Origin: Lichenicoccus sp964247695
Lineage (GTDB): Bacteria; Pseudomonadota; Alphaproteobacteria; Acetobacterales; Acetobacteraceae
DNA: 64,000 nucleotides
Reading direction: 5' to 3'
Assembly (NCBI GenBank): GCA_964247695.1
Contig: CAXTVI010000001.1
Span: 1 to 64,000 of the forward strand
Part shown: positions 8,116-17,081 of the stretch, piece after piece
Position numbering within the stretch: the first letter of the stretch is position 1
Layout: the number at the start of each line of letters is the position of its first letter
The notes under the pieces: model-generated
What the model was told of the DNA's origin: nothing
What the model saw: the letters and a program-made list of their open reading frames with translations, nothing else
The model's database searches: none
Made by a program: the position numbers and the translations under genes

Positions 8116-8493
8116 CTACCCGGGTCGGGCGGCCAGCATTTCGTGGACAGCCTGTACGATCGCCTCCAGCCGGAAGGGCTTGGGGAACGCGCGGAAGGGT
8201 TGCGGAAAGCGGTCATTCTGCAGCAGGTCGTGCCGGCCGCTCACGAGGAGGACCGGCAGGTCGGGATGGACTTCGCGGACATACTGGGCAACGACGATGC
8301 CGTCGCTCCCCGGCATGTTGATGTCGCTGACCAGGACATCCACCCCATCCGGATCGTCGATCAGCTGCAGCGCCTCGGAGCCGTCCCTGGCCTCCAGGAT
8401 CTCGTATCCGGCCTCGTCGAGAGCCTCCACAAGCAGAAGCCTGATGAACTCCTCATCTTCGGCAACCAATACGCGAACAAGTGGCTGATCCAT
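8116..8493 (-). CDS. Single-domain response regulator (receiver only)
   Basis: 125 residues, a lone receiver domain. The acidic pair is in VLVAEDEEFIR, the phospho-acceptor is Asp57 in VLVSDINMPGSDG, and the conserved Lys is in AFPKPF. There is no output domain, so it acts by protein contact or as a phosphorelay element. Such receivers are typical partners of HWE/HisKA_2 kinases, and the bacteriophytochrome 1.2 kb away is the obvious candidate; that pairing is inferred from position. The start ATG at 8493 is the first in frame. Confidence 0.9.
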   Translation of the reverse strand: MDQPLVRVLVAEDEEFIRLLLVEALDEAGYEILEARDGSEALQLIDDPDGVDVLVSDINMPGSDGIVVAQYVREVHPDLPVLLVSGRHDLLQNDRFPQPFRAFPKPFRLEAIVQAVHEMLAARPG

Positions 8494-8743
8494 CGAGGCT
8501 TCCTAACTACTGCCCCATCAAGGCCGCCGGACCGGGATGGATTGCACCTGACGATATCTTGTGCGGAACGTCGTGGCTCCACTGCCGCCCCCCTCCGCAT
8601 GCCCGCAGCAGCGTCGGGGCGGATGATCTCGTCGCCTGCGGTCGGCTTTACGCCGCCTTTATGTCGCGGGCCCACCGCACGAATGGCGCCTTTACGCGGA
8701 CCGCGCCTACTCCCTGGCAGCCCACTGCTGGAAAGACAGCCCC

Positions 8744-8827
8744 ATGTTCGACATCCTGCTGCTGCTCCTCGGAGCCGGCTGCATTCTGCTGATGGACGGC
8801 TACGCGTCCCTCTGTGCCCGGATCTAA
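8744..8827 (+). CDS. Micro-protein upstream of kdpF
   Basis: 27 residues: ATG at 8744, then a hydrophobic run FDILLLLLGAGCILLMDGYA and a short basic end (CARI), stop at 8825-8827. GGAAAG lies about 9 bases upstream. It ends 32 bases before kdpF and looks like a single-pass membrane peptide. Similar tiny open frames precede kdpF in other alphaproteobacterial kdp operons (recollection, not a search). Possible roles are a Kdp accessory subunit or a leader peptide. Confidence 0.5.
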   Translation: MFDILLLLLGAGCILLMDGYASLCARI

Positions 8828-8859
8828 GTCCCCCGAAATCAGGCCCTGGAGCCAAGACA

Positions 8860-8949
8860 ATGACACTCGACCTGCTGCTCGGCGCCGTCACCTCGCTCGG
8901 CCTGCTCGGCTACCTGGTCTGGGCGCTGATCCGTCCCGAAGATTTTTGA
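8860..8949 (+). CDS. kdpF: K+-transporting ATPase subunit KdpF
   Basis: 29 residues: MTLDLLLGAVTSLGLLGYLV followed by WALIRPEDF. This is the standard KdpF form, one transmembrane helix ending in a short PE(D/K/R)F-like tail. KdpF stabilises the KdpABC complex in the inner membrane. The start has GGAG about 10 bases upstream, and kdpA follows after 10 bases. Easily missed because of its size. Confidence 0.9.
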   Translation: MTLDLLLGAVTSLGLLGYLVWALIRPEDF

Positions 8950-8959
8950 GGTCATCACC

Positions 8960-10669
8960 ATGACGATCAACGGCCTGGCGCAGATGGCGCTGGTGCTGGC
9001 GGTCGTGCTCGCACTTGCGGGCCCCGTCGGCCGCTACATCGCCGTCATCCTGAGCGGCGAACGAAGCCTTCTTTCCCCTGTACTGCAGCCGGTCGAACGC
9101 GGCACCTATGCGATCCTCGGCATCGATCCTGCCAAGGGCATGGGCTGGCGCAGCTACGTCTCGGCGGTGCTGCTGCTGAATGCGGTGCATTTCGCGCTGC
9201 TCTACATGATCCTGCGGCTGCAGTACTACCTGCCGTTCAATCCGCAGCAGATCACCGGAATGCCGCCCGGTCTCGCCTTCAATACGGCGGCGTCGTTCGT
9301 CACCAACACCAACTGGCAGGCCTACACGCCGGAGAGCGGCATCTCGAACGGCGCGCAGATGCTGGGGCTCACGGTGCACATGTTCGTCTCGGCCGCCACC
9401 GGTGTCGCGGTCGCAGCCGCGGTGATCCGCGCGTTCGCCGCCGGTGGCGTTGCGACCCTTGGCAATGCCTGGGCCGACATGACCCGGGCCATGCTCTATC
9501 TGCTGCTGCCGCTGACGATCGTGTTCACGATCATCCTGATGGCGAGCGGCGTGCCGCAGACGCTGCTCGGCGCGGCCCAGGTCACCACGCTCGAGGGCGC
9601 CACGCAGACCATCGCGCGCGGGCCGGTCGCGTTCCAGGAGGCGATCAAGCTGCTTGGCACCAATGGCGGCGGCTTCTTCAATGCCAACAGCGCCCACCCG
9701 TTCGAGAACCCGACCGCGCTGACCTGCGCGATCGAGACCATCATGCTGCTGCTGATCCCGTTCGCGCTGACCGCCACCTTCGGCCGCATGGTCGGCCAGC
9801 CGGCGCAGGGCCGCGCGCTGCTCTGGGCGATGGGACTGATCCTCGGCCTTGGAGCGTTGGGCTGCTACGCCGCCGAGATGTCCGGCACCACGATGCTGCA
9901 TGGCTTCGGCGTGAACCAGGCGCTCGGCAACATGGAAGGCCGCGAGATGCGGTTCGGCAACGCGCTGTCCACGCTGCTGAATGTCGGCGCCACCGGAACC
10001 TCCACCGGCGCGGTGGCCGGCTTCACCGACAGCTTCACCCCGCTCGGCGGCCTGATCCCGCTGTTCCTGATGCAGCTCGGCGAAGTCACGCCGGGGGGCA
10101 TCGGCTCCGGGCTCTATTTCATGGTCGTGTTCGCTCTGCTCTCGGTGTTCGTCGCCGGGTTGATGGCGGGCCGCACCCCGGAATATCTCGGCAAGAAGGT
10201 GCAGGCGCGCGAGGTCAAGCTGGCGATGCTGGCCTTCCTGATCCTGACGGCCTGGATCCTGTCGGGAACCGCGGTGTCGCTGCTGCTGCCGGCGGGTGTC
10301 GCGGCGCTGGGCAACGCCGGACCGCACGGACTGACCGAGATGCTGTACGCCTGGACGTCGGCCACCCAGAACAACGGCTCGGCGATGGCGGGCATCACCG
10401 CGACCGGACCGCTGCTCGCCTATGGGCAGGCCTTCGCCATGCTGTGCGGCCGCTTCGGGGTGCTGGTGCCGGTGCTTGCAATTGCCGGCTCGCTTGCAGC
10501 CAAGCCGAAGCTGCAGGCGACCTCGGGCACCTTCCCGACCACCGGGCCGCTGTTCGTCGGCCTGCTGATCGGCGTCATCATCATCCTGGGCGGCCTGCAG
10601 TTCATGCCGGCCGATGCGCTCGGGCCGCTCGCGGAACAGTTCGCGATGCGCGCCGGCGCGACCTACTGA
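8960..10669 (+). CDS. kdpA: K+-transporting ATPase subunit KdpA
   Basis: 569 residues with about ten membrane helices. It carries the K+-channel-like filter segments of KdpA, e.g. SFVTNTNWQAYTPESG near residue 112 and LGTNGGGFFNANSAHPFENP near residue 232. KdpA binds and conducts K+ from the periplasm and hands it to KdpB for ATP-driven uptake at low external potassium. Length and motifs are normal. It is followed 11 bases later by kdpB in a tightly packed operon. Confidence 0.98.
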   Translation: MTINGLAQMALVLAVVLALAGPVGRYIAVILSGERSLLSPVLQPVERGTYAILGIDPAKGMGWRSYVSAVLLLNAVHFALLYMILRLQYYLPFNPQQITGMPPGLAFNTAASFVTNTNWQAYTPESGISNGAQMLGLTVHMFVSAATGVAVAAAVIRAFAAGGVATLGNAWADMTRAMLYLLLPLTIVFTIILMASGVPQTLLGAAQVTTLEGATQTIARGPVAFQEAIKLLGTNGGGFFNANSAHPFENPTALTCAIETIMLLLIPFALTATFGRMVGQPAQGRALLWAMGLILGLGALGCYAAEMSGTTMLHGFGVNQALGNMEGREMRFGNALSTLLNVGATGTSTGAVAGFTDSFTPLGGLIPLFLMQLGEVTPGGIGSGLYFMVVFALLSVFVAGLMAGRTPEYLGKKVQAREVKLAMLAFLILTAWILSGTAVSLLLPAGVAALGNAGPHGLTEMLYAWTSATQNNGSAMAGITATGPLLAYGQAFAMLCGRFGVLVPVLAIAGSLAAKPKLQATSGTFPTTGPLFVGLLIGVIIILGGLQFMPADALGPLAEQFAMRAGATY

Positions 10670-10680
10670 GGACTGAGACA

Positions 10681-12741
10681 ATGTCCACCACAACAACGAC
10701 TCCGAACGGCGCCATCAACCTGCTCGACGGCGCGATCATCGGCCGTGCCGCGCGCGACGCCTTCGGCAAGCTCGATCCGCGCCAGCTCATGCGCAACCCG
10801 GTGATCTTCGTCACCGAGGTGGTAGCGATCCTCACCACCATTCTCGGCGTGCGCGACCTGTTCGTGCACATCCCGGGCAACCCGGCATCGTTCGCGCTCG
10901 CGATCGCGGCCTGGCTGTGGCTCACGGTGCTGTTCGCGACGTTCGCCGAAGCGGTCGCCGAAGGCCGGGGACGCGCGCGCGCGGAAAGCCTGCGCCGCTC
11001 TCGCACCGAGATGGTCGCAAAGCACCTGCCCAACCCGGACGATCCCGCGATCTGGCGGCAGCGCCCGGCGTCGGACCTGCGCCGTGGCGACGTGGTGCTG
11101 GTCGAGACCAACGACCTGATCCCGCTCGACGGCGAGATCATCCAGGGCATCGCCTCGGTCAACGAGAGCGCCATCACCGGCGAGAGCGCACCGGTGATCC
11201 GCGAAGCCGGCGGCGACCGCTCGGCGGTCACCGGCGGCACCCAGGTGGTGTCGGACTTCCTGGTGGTGCGCATCACCGCTGACCCGGGCCAGACCTTCAT
11301 CGACCGCATGATCCGCCTGGTCGAGGGCGCCGAGCGTCGCAAGACCCCGAACGAGATCGCGCTCGACATCCTGCTCGCGGGGCTGACCATCGTGTTCCTG
11401 TTCGCGGTCACCACGCTGGTCGGCTTCGGACACTATTCGAGCACGCTGCTGCCGGTACCGGTGCTGGCGGCGCTGCTGGTCACGTTGATCCCGACCACCA
11501 TCGGCGGCCTGCTGTCGGCAATCGGCATCGCCGGCATGGACCGGCTGATCCGCTTCAACGTGATCGCGACCTCGGGACGCGCAGTCGAGGCGGCCGGCGA
11601 CGTCGATACGCTGCTGCTCGACAAGACCGGCACCATCACCTTCGGCAACCGCATGGCCGCAGGCCTGTATCCGGTGCCCGGGATCGACGAGCGCCGGCTG
11701 GCCGAAGCCGCGGTGATGGCCTCCCTGGGTGACGACACGCCGGAAGGCCGCTCGATCCACGCCTATGTGGCCGACCGGCACGGCATCCGTCCGTTCACGC
11801 CGAACGAGGCGGTGACGGTGCCGTTCTCGGCCAACACCCGGCTTTCCGGCCTGGATGCGGACGGGCATGTCTGGCGCAAGGGTGCGGTCGACAGCGTGCT
11901 GCGCATGATCGGCGAGATCACGCCGCCGGCCGCCTTTACCGCCGCGGTCGACCGGATCGCGCGCGCCGGCGGCACGCCGCTGGCGGTGACCGAGGATGGT
12001 GCGCTGCTCGGCGTCGTCGAACTCAAGGACGTGGTCAAGCCAGGGATACGCGAGCGCTTCGCGCAGCTTCGCCAGATGGGCATCCGCACGGTCATGGTCA
12101 CCGGCGACAACCGGGTGACGGCAGCCGCCATCGCGGGTGAGGCGGGCGTGGACGATTTCATCGCCGAGGCCACGCCGCAGGATAAGCTCGGCTACATCCG
12201 CGCAGCCCAGGCCGAGGGCCGCATGGTCGCGATGTGCGGCGACGGCACCAACGATGCGCCGGCGCTGGCGCAGGCGGATGTCGGGGTAGCGATGCAGACC
12301 GGCACCCAGGCGGCGCGCGAGGCGGCCAACATGGTCGATCTCGACAGCGACCCGACGAAGCTGATCGAGGTGGTGGAGATCGGCAAGCAGCTGCTCATCA
12401 CGCGCGGCTCGCTCACCACGTTTTCGATCGCCAACGACATCTCGAAATACTTCGCGATCCTCCCGGCGATCTTTGTGGCCACCTATCCGGGTCTCGCGGT
12501 GCTCAACATCATGCGCCTCTCGACGCCGCAGAGTGCCATCATGTCGGCCGTCATCTTCAACGCGGTGGTGATCGTGGCGCTGGTGCCGCTGGCGCTCCGC
12601 GGCGTGAAGTTCCGCCCGGTGAGCGCCACGCAACTGCTGCGGCGCAACCTGCTGGTCTACGGGCTCGGCGGATTGGTGGTGCCGTTCATCGGCATCAAGG
12701 CGATCGACCTGCTGCTCACCGCCCTTCACATCTTTGCCTGA
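10681..12741 (+). CDS. kdpB: K+-transporting P-type ATPase subunit KdpB
   Basis: 686 residues from the ATG at 10681 (MSTTTTTPNGAINLLDGAII). P-type ATPase signatures: TGES in the actuator domain, Asp314 in DKTGTIT as the phosphorylation site, MVTGDN, and GDGTNDAPALAQADVGVAMQ in the hinge. The family-specific end FSIANDISKYFAILPAIF is present. KdpB hydrolyses ATP and drives K+ through KdpA. The frame is open upstream into kdpA, but that part has no similarity. Normal length. Confidence 0.98.
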   Translation: MSTTTTTPNGAINLLDGAIIGRAARDAFGKLDPRQLMRNPVIFVTEVVAILTTILGVRDLFVHIPGNPASFALAIAAWLWLTVLFATFAEAVAEGRGRARAESLRRSRTEMVAKHLPNPDDPAIWRQRPASDLRRGDVVLVETNDLIPLDGEIIQGIASVNESAITGESAPVIREAGGDRSAVTGGTQVVSDFLVVRITADPGQTFIDRMIRLVEGAERRKTPNEIALDILLAGLTIVFLFAVTTLVGFGHYSSTLLPVPVLAALLVTLIPTTIGGLLSAIGIAGMDRLIRFNVIATSGRAVEAAGDVDTLLLDKTGTITFGNRMAAGLYPVPGIDERRLAEAAVMASLGDDTPEGRSIHAYVADRHGIRPFTPNEAVTVPFSANTRLSGLDADGHVWRKGAVDSVLRMIGEITPPAAFTAAVDRIARAGGTPLAVTEDGALLGVVELKDVVKPGIRERFAQLRQMGIRTVMVTGDNRVTAAAIAGEAGVDDFIAEATPQDKLGYIRAAQAEGRMVAMCGDGTNDAPALAQADVGVAMQTGTQAAREAANMVDLDSDPTKLIEVVEIGKQLLITRGSLTTFSIANDISKYFAILPAIFVATYPGLAVLNIMRLSTPQSAIMSAVIFNAVVIVALVPLALRGVKFRPVSATQLLRRNLLVYGLGGLVVPFIGIKAIDLLLTALHIFA

Positions 12742-12751
12742 GGACATCGAA

Positions 12752-13396
12752 ATGCTCGAGCATCTGCGTCCTGCCGTCTCGCTGGTGGCGCTGTCCACCG
12801 TCTTCTTCGGGCTTGCCTGTCCGCTCGCCTTTGTGGCAGCCGGCCATGTGGCACCGAACCTGGCGCAAGGCAGCCTCGTCATGCGCGACGGCCATGCCGT
12901 CGGCTCCGCGCTGATCGGCCAGAACTTCACGAGCCCGCGCTACATGCACGGCCGGCCGTCGGCGATCACCGGCACCGATCCGAAAAATCCCAATGCCACG
13001 GTGCCGACCCCGTATGACGCCAGCACCTCGCTCGCGTCCAATCTGGCGCCGACGTCCAAGGCGCTGCACGACCGGATCGCCGGAGATCTCGCGGCGCTGG
13101 CAAAGCGCGGCATCGCGCCGGGTGCGGTACCGGTGGATGCGATCACCGCCTCCGGCTCCGGCCTGGATGCAGACATCTCTCAGGAGTACGCGCTGATGCA
13201 GGCGCATCCGGTAGCCGCCGCCCGCAATATCCCCGAGGCCACCGTCCGCAGCGTGATCGAGGCCGAGATCCAGCCGCGTGTTCTCGGGCTGTTCGGTGAG
13301 CCGCATGTCAACGTGCTGCGGGTGAACCTGGCGCTGGACCGCCTGCCGCCAGGCCGGCACGGCGCGCCGGGCCAGGTCGCGGGCGTGATGCACTGA
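12752..13396 (+). CDS. kdpC: K+-transporting ATPase subunit KdpC
   Basis: 214 residues. One N-terminal membrane helix (SLVALSTVFFGLACPLAFVA) precedes a soluble periplasmic domain with the KdpC hallmarks GSALIGQNF, ASGSGLDADIS and ARNIPEATVRSVIE. KdpC stabilises the complex and aids ATP binding or K+ handling. The ATG at 12752 has GAGGA about 8 bases before it, 10 bases after the kdpB stop. A TTG at 12734 could extend it but would overlap kdpB. Confidence 0.96.
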   Translation: MLEHLRPAVSLVALSTVFFGLACPLAFVAAGHVAPNLAQGSLVMRDGHAVGSALIGQNFTSPRYMHGRPSAITGTDPKNPNATVPTPYDASTSLASNLAPTSKALHDRIAGDLAALAKRGIAPGAVPVDAITASGSGLDADISQEYALMQAHPVAAARNIPEATVRSVIEAEIQPRVLGLFGEPHVNVLRVNLALDRLPPGRHGAPGQVAGVMH

Positions 13397-13423
13397 CGTC
13401 CCGCTGCGGGTTATGTTGCCGGG

Positions 13424-16126
13424 ATGCCCCTCGCCACCGATGACCGGCCGGACCCGGATACGCTTGCCCAGGCCTCGCTGCGGGACGCCCGCTCCCGGCT
13501 GAAGATCTTCCTCGGCGCGGCTCCCGGTGTCGGCAAGACCTACGAGATGCTGGTGCAGGCGCGGCGCCGGCGGGCCGACGGCATCGATGTGGTGGCCGGC
13601 TACATCGAGACGCACGGGCGCGCGGAGACTGCCGCCCAGATCGGCACGCTGCCGCTGCTGCCCCGCCGCGCCATGCCGTATCGCGGGCAGTCGCTCGAGG
13701 AGTTCGATTTGGACGCGGCGCTGGCCCGGCGCCCTGCGCTGCTGCTGGTCGACGAGCTGGCGCACCGCAATGCTCCGGGCAGCCGGCACGCAAGGCGCTG
13801 GGAGGATGTCGCCGAGCTGCTTGCCGCCGGCATCCCGGTCTGGACCACGCTCAACATCCAGCATCTCGAGAGCCTGAACGACAGCGTGGCGCGCATCACC
13901 GGCGTGCGGGTGAGCGAGACGCTGCCCGACCACGTGCTGGAGCTCGCCGACGAGATCGAGCTGGTGGACCTCTCCCCGGGCGACCTGCGTGCCCGGCTGG
14001 CGGGTGGCCAGGTCTATCGCCCGGACATGGCGAAGCGCGCGCTGGACGGCTTCTTCCGCGAGGGCAACCTGCAGGCGCTGCGCGAGATCGCGCTGCGCCG
14101 CGCCGCCCAGCATGTCGATGCCGGCCTGCTCGACTACATGCGGCTGAACGCCATTGCGGGTCCGTGGCCGGCCGGCGAGCGCATCCTGGCCCTGGTCGGC
14201 CCGAACGGTGGCAAGGCTGTGGTGCGACACGCCAAGCGCCTCGCGGACGCGCTGCGGGCCCCATGGATCGCGCTGCATGTCGAGGGTGCCGGCGTGTCGG
14301 GCGAGGAGCAGCAGGCGCTGGTGCTGGCGGCCGAGCTCGGCGCCGAGATCGAGAGCCGGGGCGGCGAGGGGGTGGCGCGCGCGGCCCTCGAGGTCAGTCG
14401 ATCACGCAATGTCAGCCAGATCGTCACCGGACGCTCGCCCGCGCCCAGGGCGGCGCTGGCGCGGCTGCTGCGACGCGACCTCGCCACCGCGCTGCTTCGC
14501 ATGGCCCCGGACTACACCCTGCACGTGGTGCCGACCGCACCGGGCCATCCGGCGCGGCTTGCGGCACGCAGGCTCGGCTGGCTGCCCTGGGCGGTCGCGA
14601 CCGCCCTGGTCGGCAGCGTGATCGGCCTGGGCGAGCTGTTCAGCGCGTGGCTGGAGCACGAGGCGCTCGGCATGCTGTTCCTGGCCGCCGTGGTGGCGGC
14701 CGCCAGCCTGTACGGCCTGCGCATCGCGCTGTACACCGCTGCGATCTCGTTCCTGTCGTGGAATTTCCTGTTCATCCCGCCGCTGTACGAGTTCACCATC
14801 CGCGAGCCGCGCGACGCGGTCGCCATCGTGGTGTTCGCAGGCGTCGCCTCCACCACCGGCATTATGGCCAGCCGGCTGCGGGCTGCGGCGCGAGCGGCGC
14901 AGAGCCGCATCGAGGGCCTGCGCCGGATTGGCGCGTTCAGCCGGGCGCTCGGCGTGGCGCGCACCGAGGCGGACCTGCGCGAGGAGATCGTGCGCCAGGG
15001 CGCGCTCATCGCGGGTGCCGCGATCTTCATGTCCACGGAGGCGACGCTGTCGCGCTCGGCGGGCGATGCGCAGGACCTGCTCGACATACGCAGCGCCTAC
15101 CCGCCCGCCGACACCATGGACGAAGGCAGCTGGGCGGCGGCGCAGCGGGCCTTCAGCCGGGGCGAGCCGACCGGGCGCGGCACCGCCACGCTGCCTTTCG
15201 CGGCCTGGCGGTTCCTGCCGCTGCGGATCGCACGCCCGGAGGAGGCGCGCCAGGAGGGCGGCGAGAAAAGCGAGGCGCGCGTGCTCGGGCTGCTCGGCGT
15301 GCAGCCCGCGGCACCGCTCGATGCGCCGACCCTGCAGACCCTGGAAACCCTGGCCGACCAGGCGGCGGTGGCGCTCGAGCGGGTGATCCTGACCGGCAGC
15401 ATGGCGCGCGAGGCGGCGCGCGACGAGACCCAGAAGCTGCTGGCGGCGCTGCTGAACTCGCTGTCGCACGACCTGCGCACGCCGTTGACCGGCATACGCG
15501 GCAGCGCCGAGACGCTGCGCTCCGCCTGGGACAGGCTTGGGGTCGCGACCCGCACCGACCTGCTGGCGTCGATCGAGGAGGATACCGGGCGCATGACGCG
15601 CTTCCTCGCCAACATCACCGAGATCACCCGGCTGGAAAGCGGAGCGGTCGCGCCACGCATGTCGCGGGTGCAGCCGGCCGAGCTGGTCTCGGCGGCCCTG
15701 GCAAGGCTGCCGCACGACGACCGCGTCACGGTCAGCGTCCAGGACCGGTTGCCGATGGTGCTGGCCGATCCGCTGCTGCTCGAGCAGGTGGTGTTCAACG
15801 TGCTCGACAACGCCCTCAAATACGCCCCCGGTTCGCCGATCCAGGCCAGCCTCTCGGTGCGTGGGGCGGATGTCGTGCTGCAGGTGGACGATGACGGGCC
15901 GGGAATAGCCGGCGCCGACCTGCCGCATGTCTTCGAGAGCTTCTATCGGTCCGAGGCCGCCGGTGACCGGGTCGCGGGCGGTGCCGGCACCGGGCTCGGG
16001 CTAGCCATCGCCCGCGGCCTGATCGAGGTGATGGGCGGCCGCATCGAGGCCATCAGCCCACGGCCGGGGGCGCCCCCCGGACATCCCGGCACACGCCTGT
16101 CGATCGCCCTGTCGATGACGCGATGA
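13424..16126 (+). CDS. kdpD: Sensor histidine kinase KdpD
   Basis: 900 residues. Order: N-terminal KdpD domain with a Walker A-like GAAPGVGKTYEMLVQA (about 31-46), a USP-like domain (about 245-370), four closely spaced membrane helices (DUF4118, about 385-480), a GAF-like segment, then HisKA with His682 in LSHDLRTPLTGIRG and a HATPase (NVLDNALKYAP, DDGPGIAG, GTGLGLAIARGL). It senses K+ limitation or ionic strength and phosphorylates KdpE. The stop overlaps the kdpE start by 4 bases (ATGA), so the pair is translationally coupled. Confidence 0.97.
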   Translation: MPLATDDRPDPDTLAQASLRDARSRLKIFLGAAPGVGKTYEMLVQARRRRADGIDVVAGYIETHGRAETAAQIGTLPLLPRRAMPYRGQSLEEFDLDAALARRPALLLVDELAHRNAPGSRHARRWEDVAELLAAGIPVWTTLNIQHLESLNDSVARITGVRVSETLPDHVLELADEIELVDLSPGDLRARLAGGQVYRPDMAKRALDGFFREGNLQALREIALRRAAQHVDAGLLDYMRLNAIAGPWPAGERILALVGPNGGKAVVRHAKRLADALRAPWIALHVEGAGVSGEEQQALVLAAELGAEIESRGGEGVARAALEVSRSRNVSQIVTGRSPAPRAALARLLRRDLATALLRMAPDYTLHVVPTAPGHPARLAARRLGWLPWAVATALVGSVIGLGELFSAWLEHEALGMLFLAAVVAAASLYGLRIALYTAAISFLSWNFLFIPPLYEFTIREPRDAVAIVVFAGVASTTGIMASRLRAAARAAQSRIEGLRRIGAFSRALGVARTEADLREEIVRQGALIAGAAIFMSTEATLSRSAGDAQDLLDIRSAYPPADTMDEGSWAAAQRAFSRGEPTGRGTATLPFAAWRFLPLRIARPEEARQEGGEKSEARVLGLLGVQPAAPLDAPTLQTLETLADQAAVALERVILTGSMAREAARDETQKLLAALLNSLSHDLRTPLTGIRGSAETLRSAWDRLGVATRTDLLASIEEDTGRMTRFLANITEITRLESGAVAPRMSRVQPAELVSAALARLPHDDRVTVSVQDRLPMVLADPLLLEQVVFNVLDNALKYAPGSPIQASLSVRGADVVLQVDDDGPGIAGADLPHVFESFYRSEAAGDRVAGGAGTGLGLAIARGLIEVMGGRIEAISPRPGAPPGHPGTRLSIALSMTR

Positions 16127-16830
16127 GCACCGCGGATGGCACCCTGCTGGTGCTGGTCATCGACGACGAGATGCAGATCCACCGCTTCCTGCGGCCGGCC
16201 CTGGAAGCGGCGGGCTACGCGGTCGCCACCGCCGCCAGCGCGGGCGAGGGGCTTCGACTTGCGGTGCAGCACCCGCCGGACATGGTGCTGCTCGATCTCG
16301 GGCTGCCGGACATGGACGGCAAGGATGCGCTCGCCCGGCTGCGTGGCTTCTCGTCGGTGCCGGTGATCGTGCTGTCGGCGCGCGACCGCGAGATCGAGAA
16401 GATCGCGGCGCTCGATGGCGGCGCCGACGACTACGTCGAGAAGCCGTTCTCGCTCGGCGAACTGCTGGCGCGCATGCGCACGGCGTTGCGGCGCCGGGAA
16501 GGGCAGGCGCCGCCGCCCGGCTCGGACGGGACGATCGAGACCGGGCCGCTCTCGCTCGACATCCCGGCGCACCGCCTGCTGGTCGCGGGCGAGCCGGTGA
16601 CGCTGAGCCCGCGCGAGTTCCAGTTGCTGGCCATGCTGATGCGCCATGCCGGCCGGCTGGTGACGCACCGCCAGTTGCTGACCACGGTCTGGGGCCCGGC
16701 GCATGCCGACGACGTGCAGTATCTGCGCGTCTATATCGGCCACCTGCGGCAGAAGCTGGGTGCTGCGGCGGCGCCGATGATCACCACCGAACCGGGCATC
16801 GGTTATCGGCTGGTGGCCGGCCCTCTCTGA
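16123..16830 (+). CDS. kdpE: Response regulator KdpE
   Basis: 235 residues. Receiver domain with Asp58 in MVLLDLGLPDMDG and Lys in VEKPFSLGELLAR. The OmpR-type winged-helix output ends VYIGHLRQKLG...TEPGIGYRL. Phosphorylated KdpE activates the kdp promoter. Here the regulators are the last genes of the same operon, so induction is likely self-reinforcing. The ATG overlaps the kdpD stop. A short GC hairpin (GGCCGGC at 16867-16873, GCCGGCC at 16885-16891) follows the gene but has no T-tract. Confidence 0.97.
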   Translation: MSTADGTLLVLVIDDEMQIHRFLRPALEAAGYAVATAASAGEGLRLAVQHPPDMVLLDLGLPDMDGKDALARLRGFSSVPVIVLSARDREIEKIAALDGGADDYVEKPFSLGELLARMRTALRRREGQAPPPGSDGTIETGPLSLDIPAHRLLVAGEPVTLSPREFQLLAMLMRHAGRLVTHRQLLTTVWGPAHADDVQYLRVYIGHLRQKLGAAAAPMITTEPGIGYRLVAGPL

Positions 16831-17081
16831 GGAAAAATAGATGTCGGCGTAGCATTGCGCTCCACCGGCCGGCGCAGGTGTTTTGCCGGCCATCCGTATC
16901 AGTCCGACTGCGAAATCAAATCTGGGGCGGCGAAAGGAGGTCCGGCCGTCACGCTGTTCAGGCCAGAACCGCAAGCCGCAAATACAGGTCGGCTTTACAG
17001 AACGACTTTCCCCTGTAGTTTCCTTGCGACTTCGAAATCCTGCCTGCTTCGGATGAGTATCCCGCACCAAGGGTGAGCGTC

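Noticed and set aside
7865..8488. Open frames on the plus strand across the response-regulator gene
   Set aside because: Antisense to a clear receiver domain, no start signals, no motifs.
8888..10696. 602-codon open frame opposite kdpA
   Set aside because: Gln/Arg/His-rich nonsense translation; antisense to a well-conserved kdpA.
10663..12930. 755-codon open frame opposite kdpB
   Set aside because: Same artefact: a long open frame caused by GC bias, no motifs.
16867..16891. Hairpin after kdpE considered as a terminator
   Set aside because: 7-bp GC stem but an 11-base loop and no T-tract.
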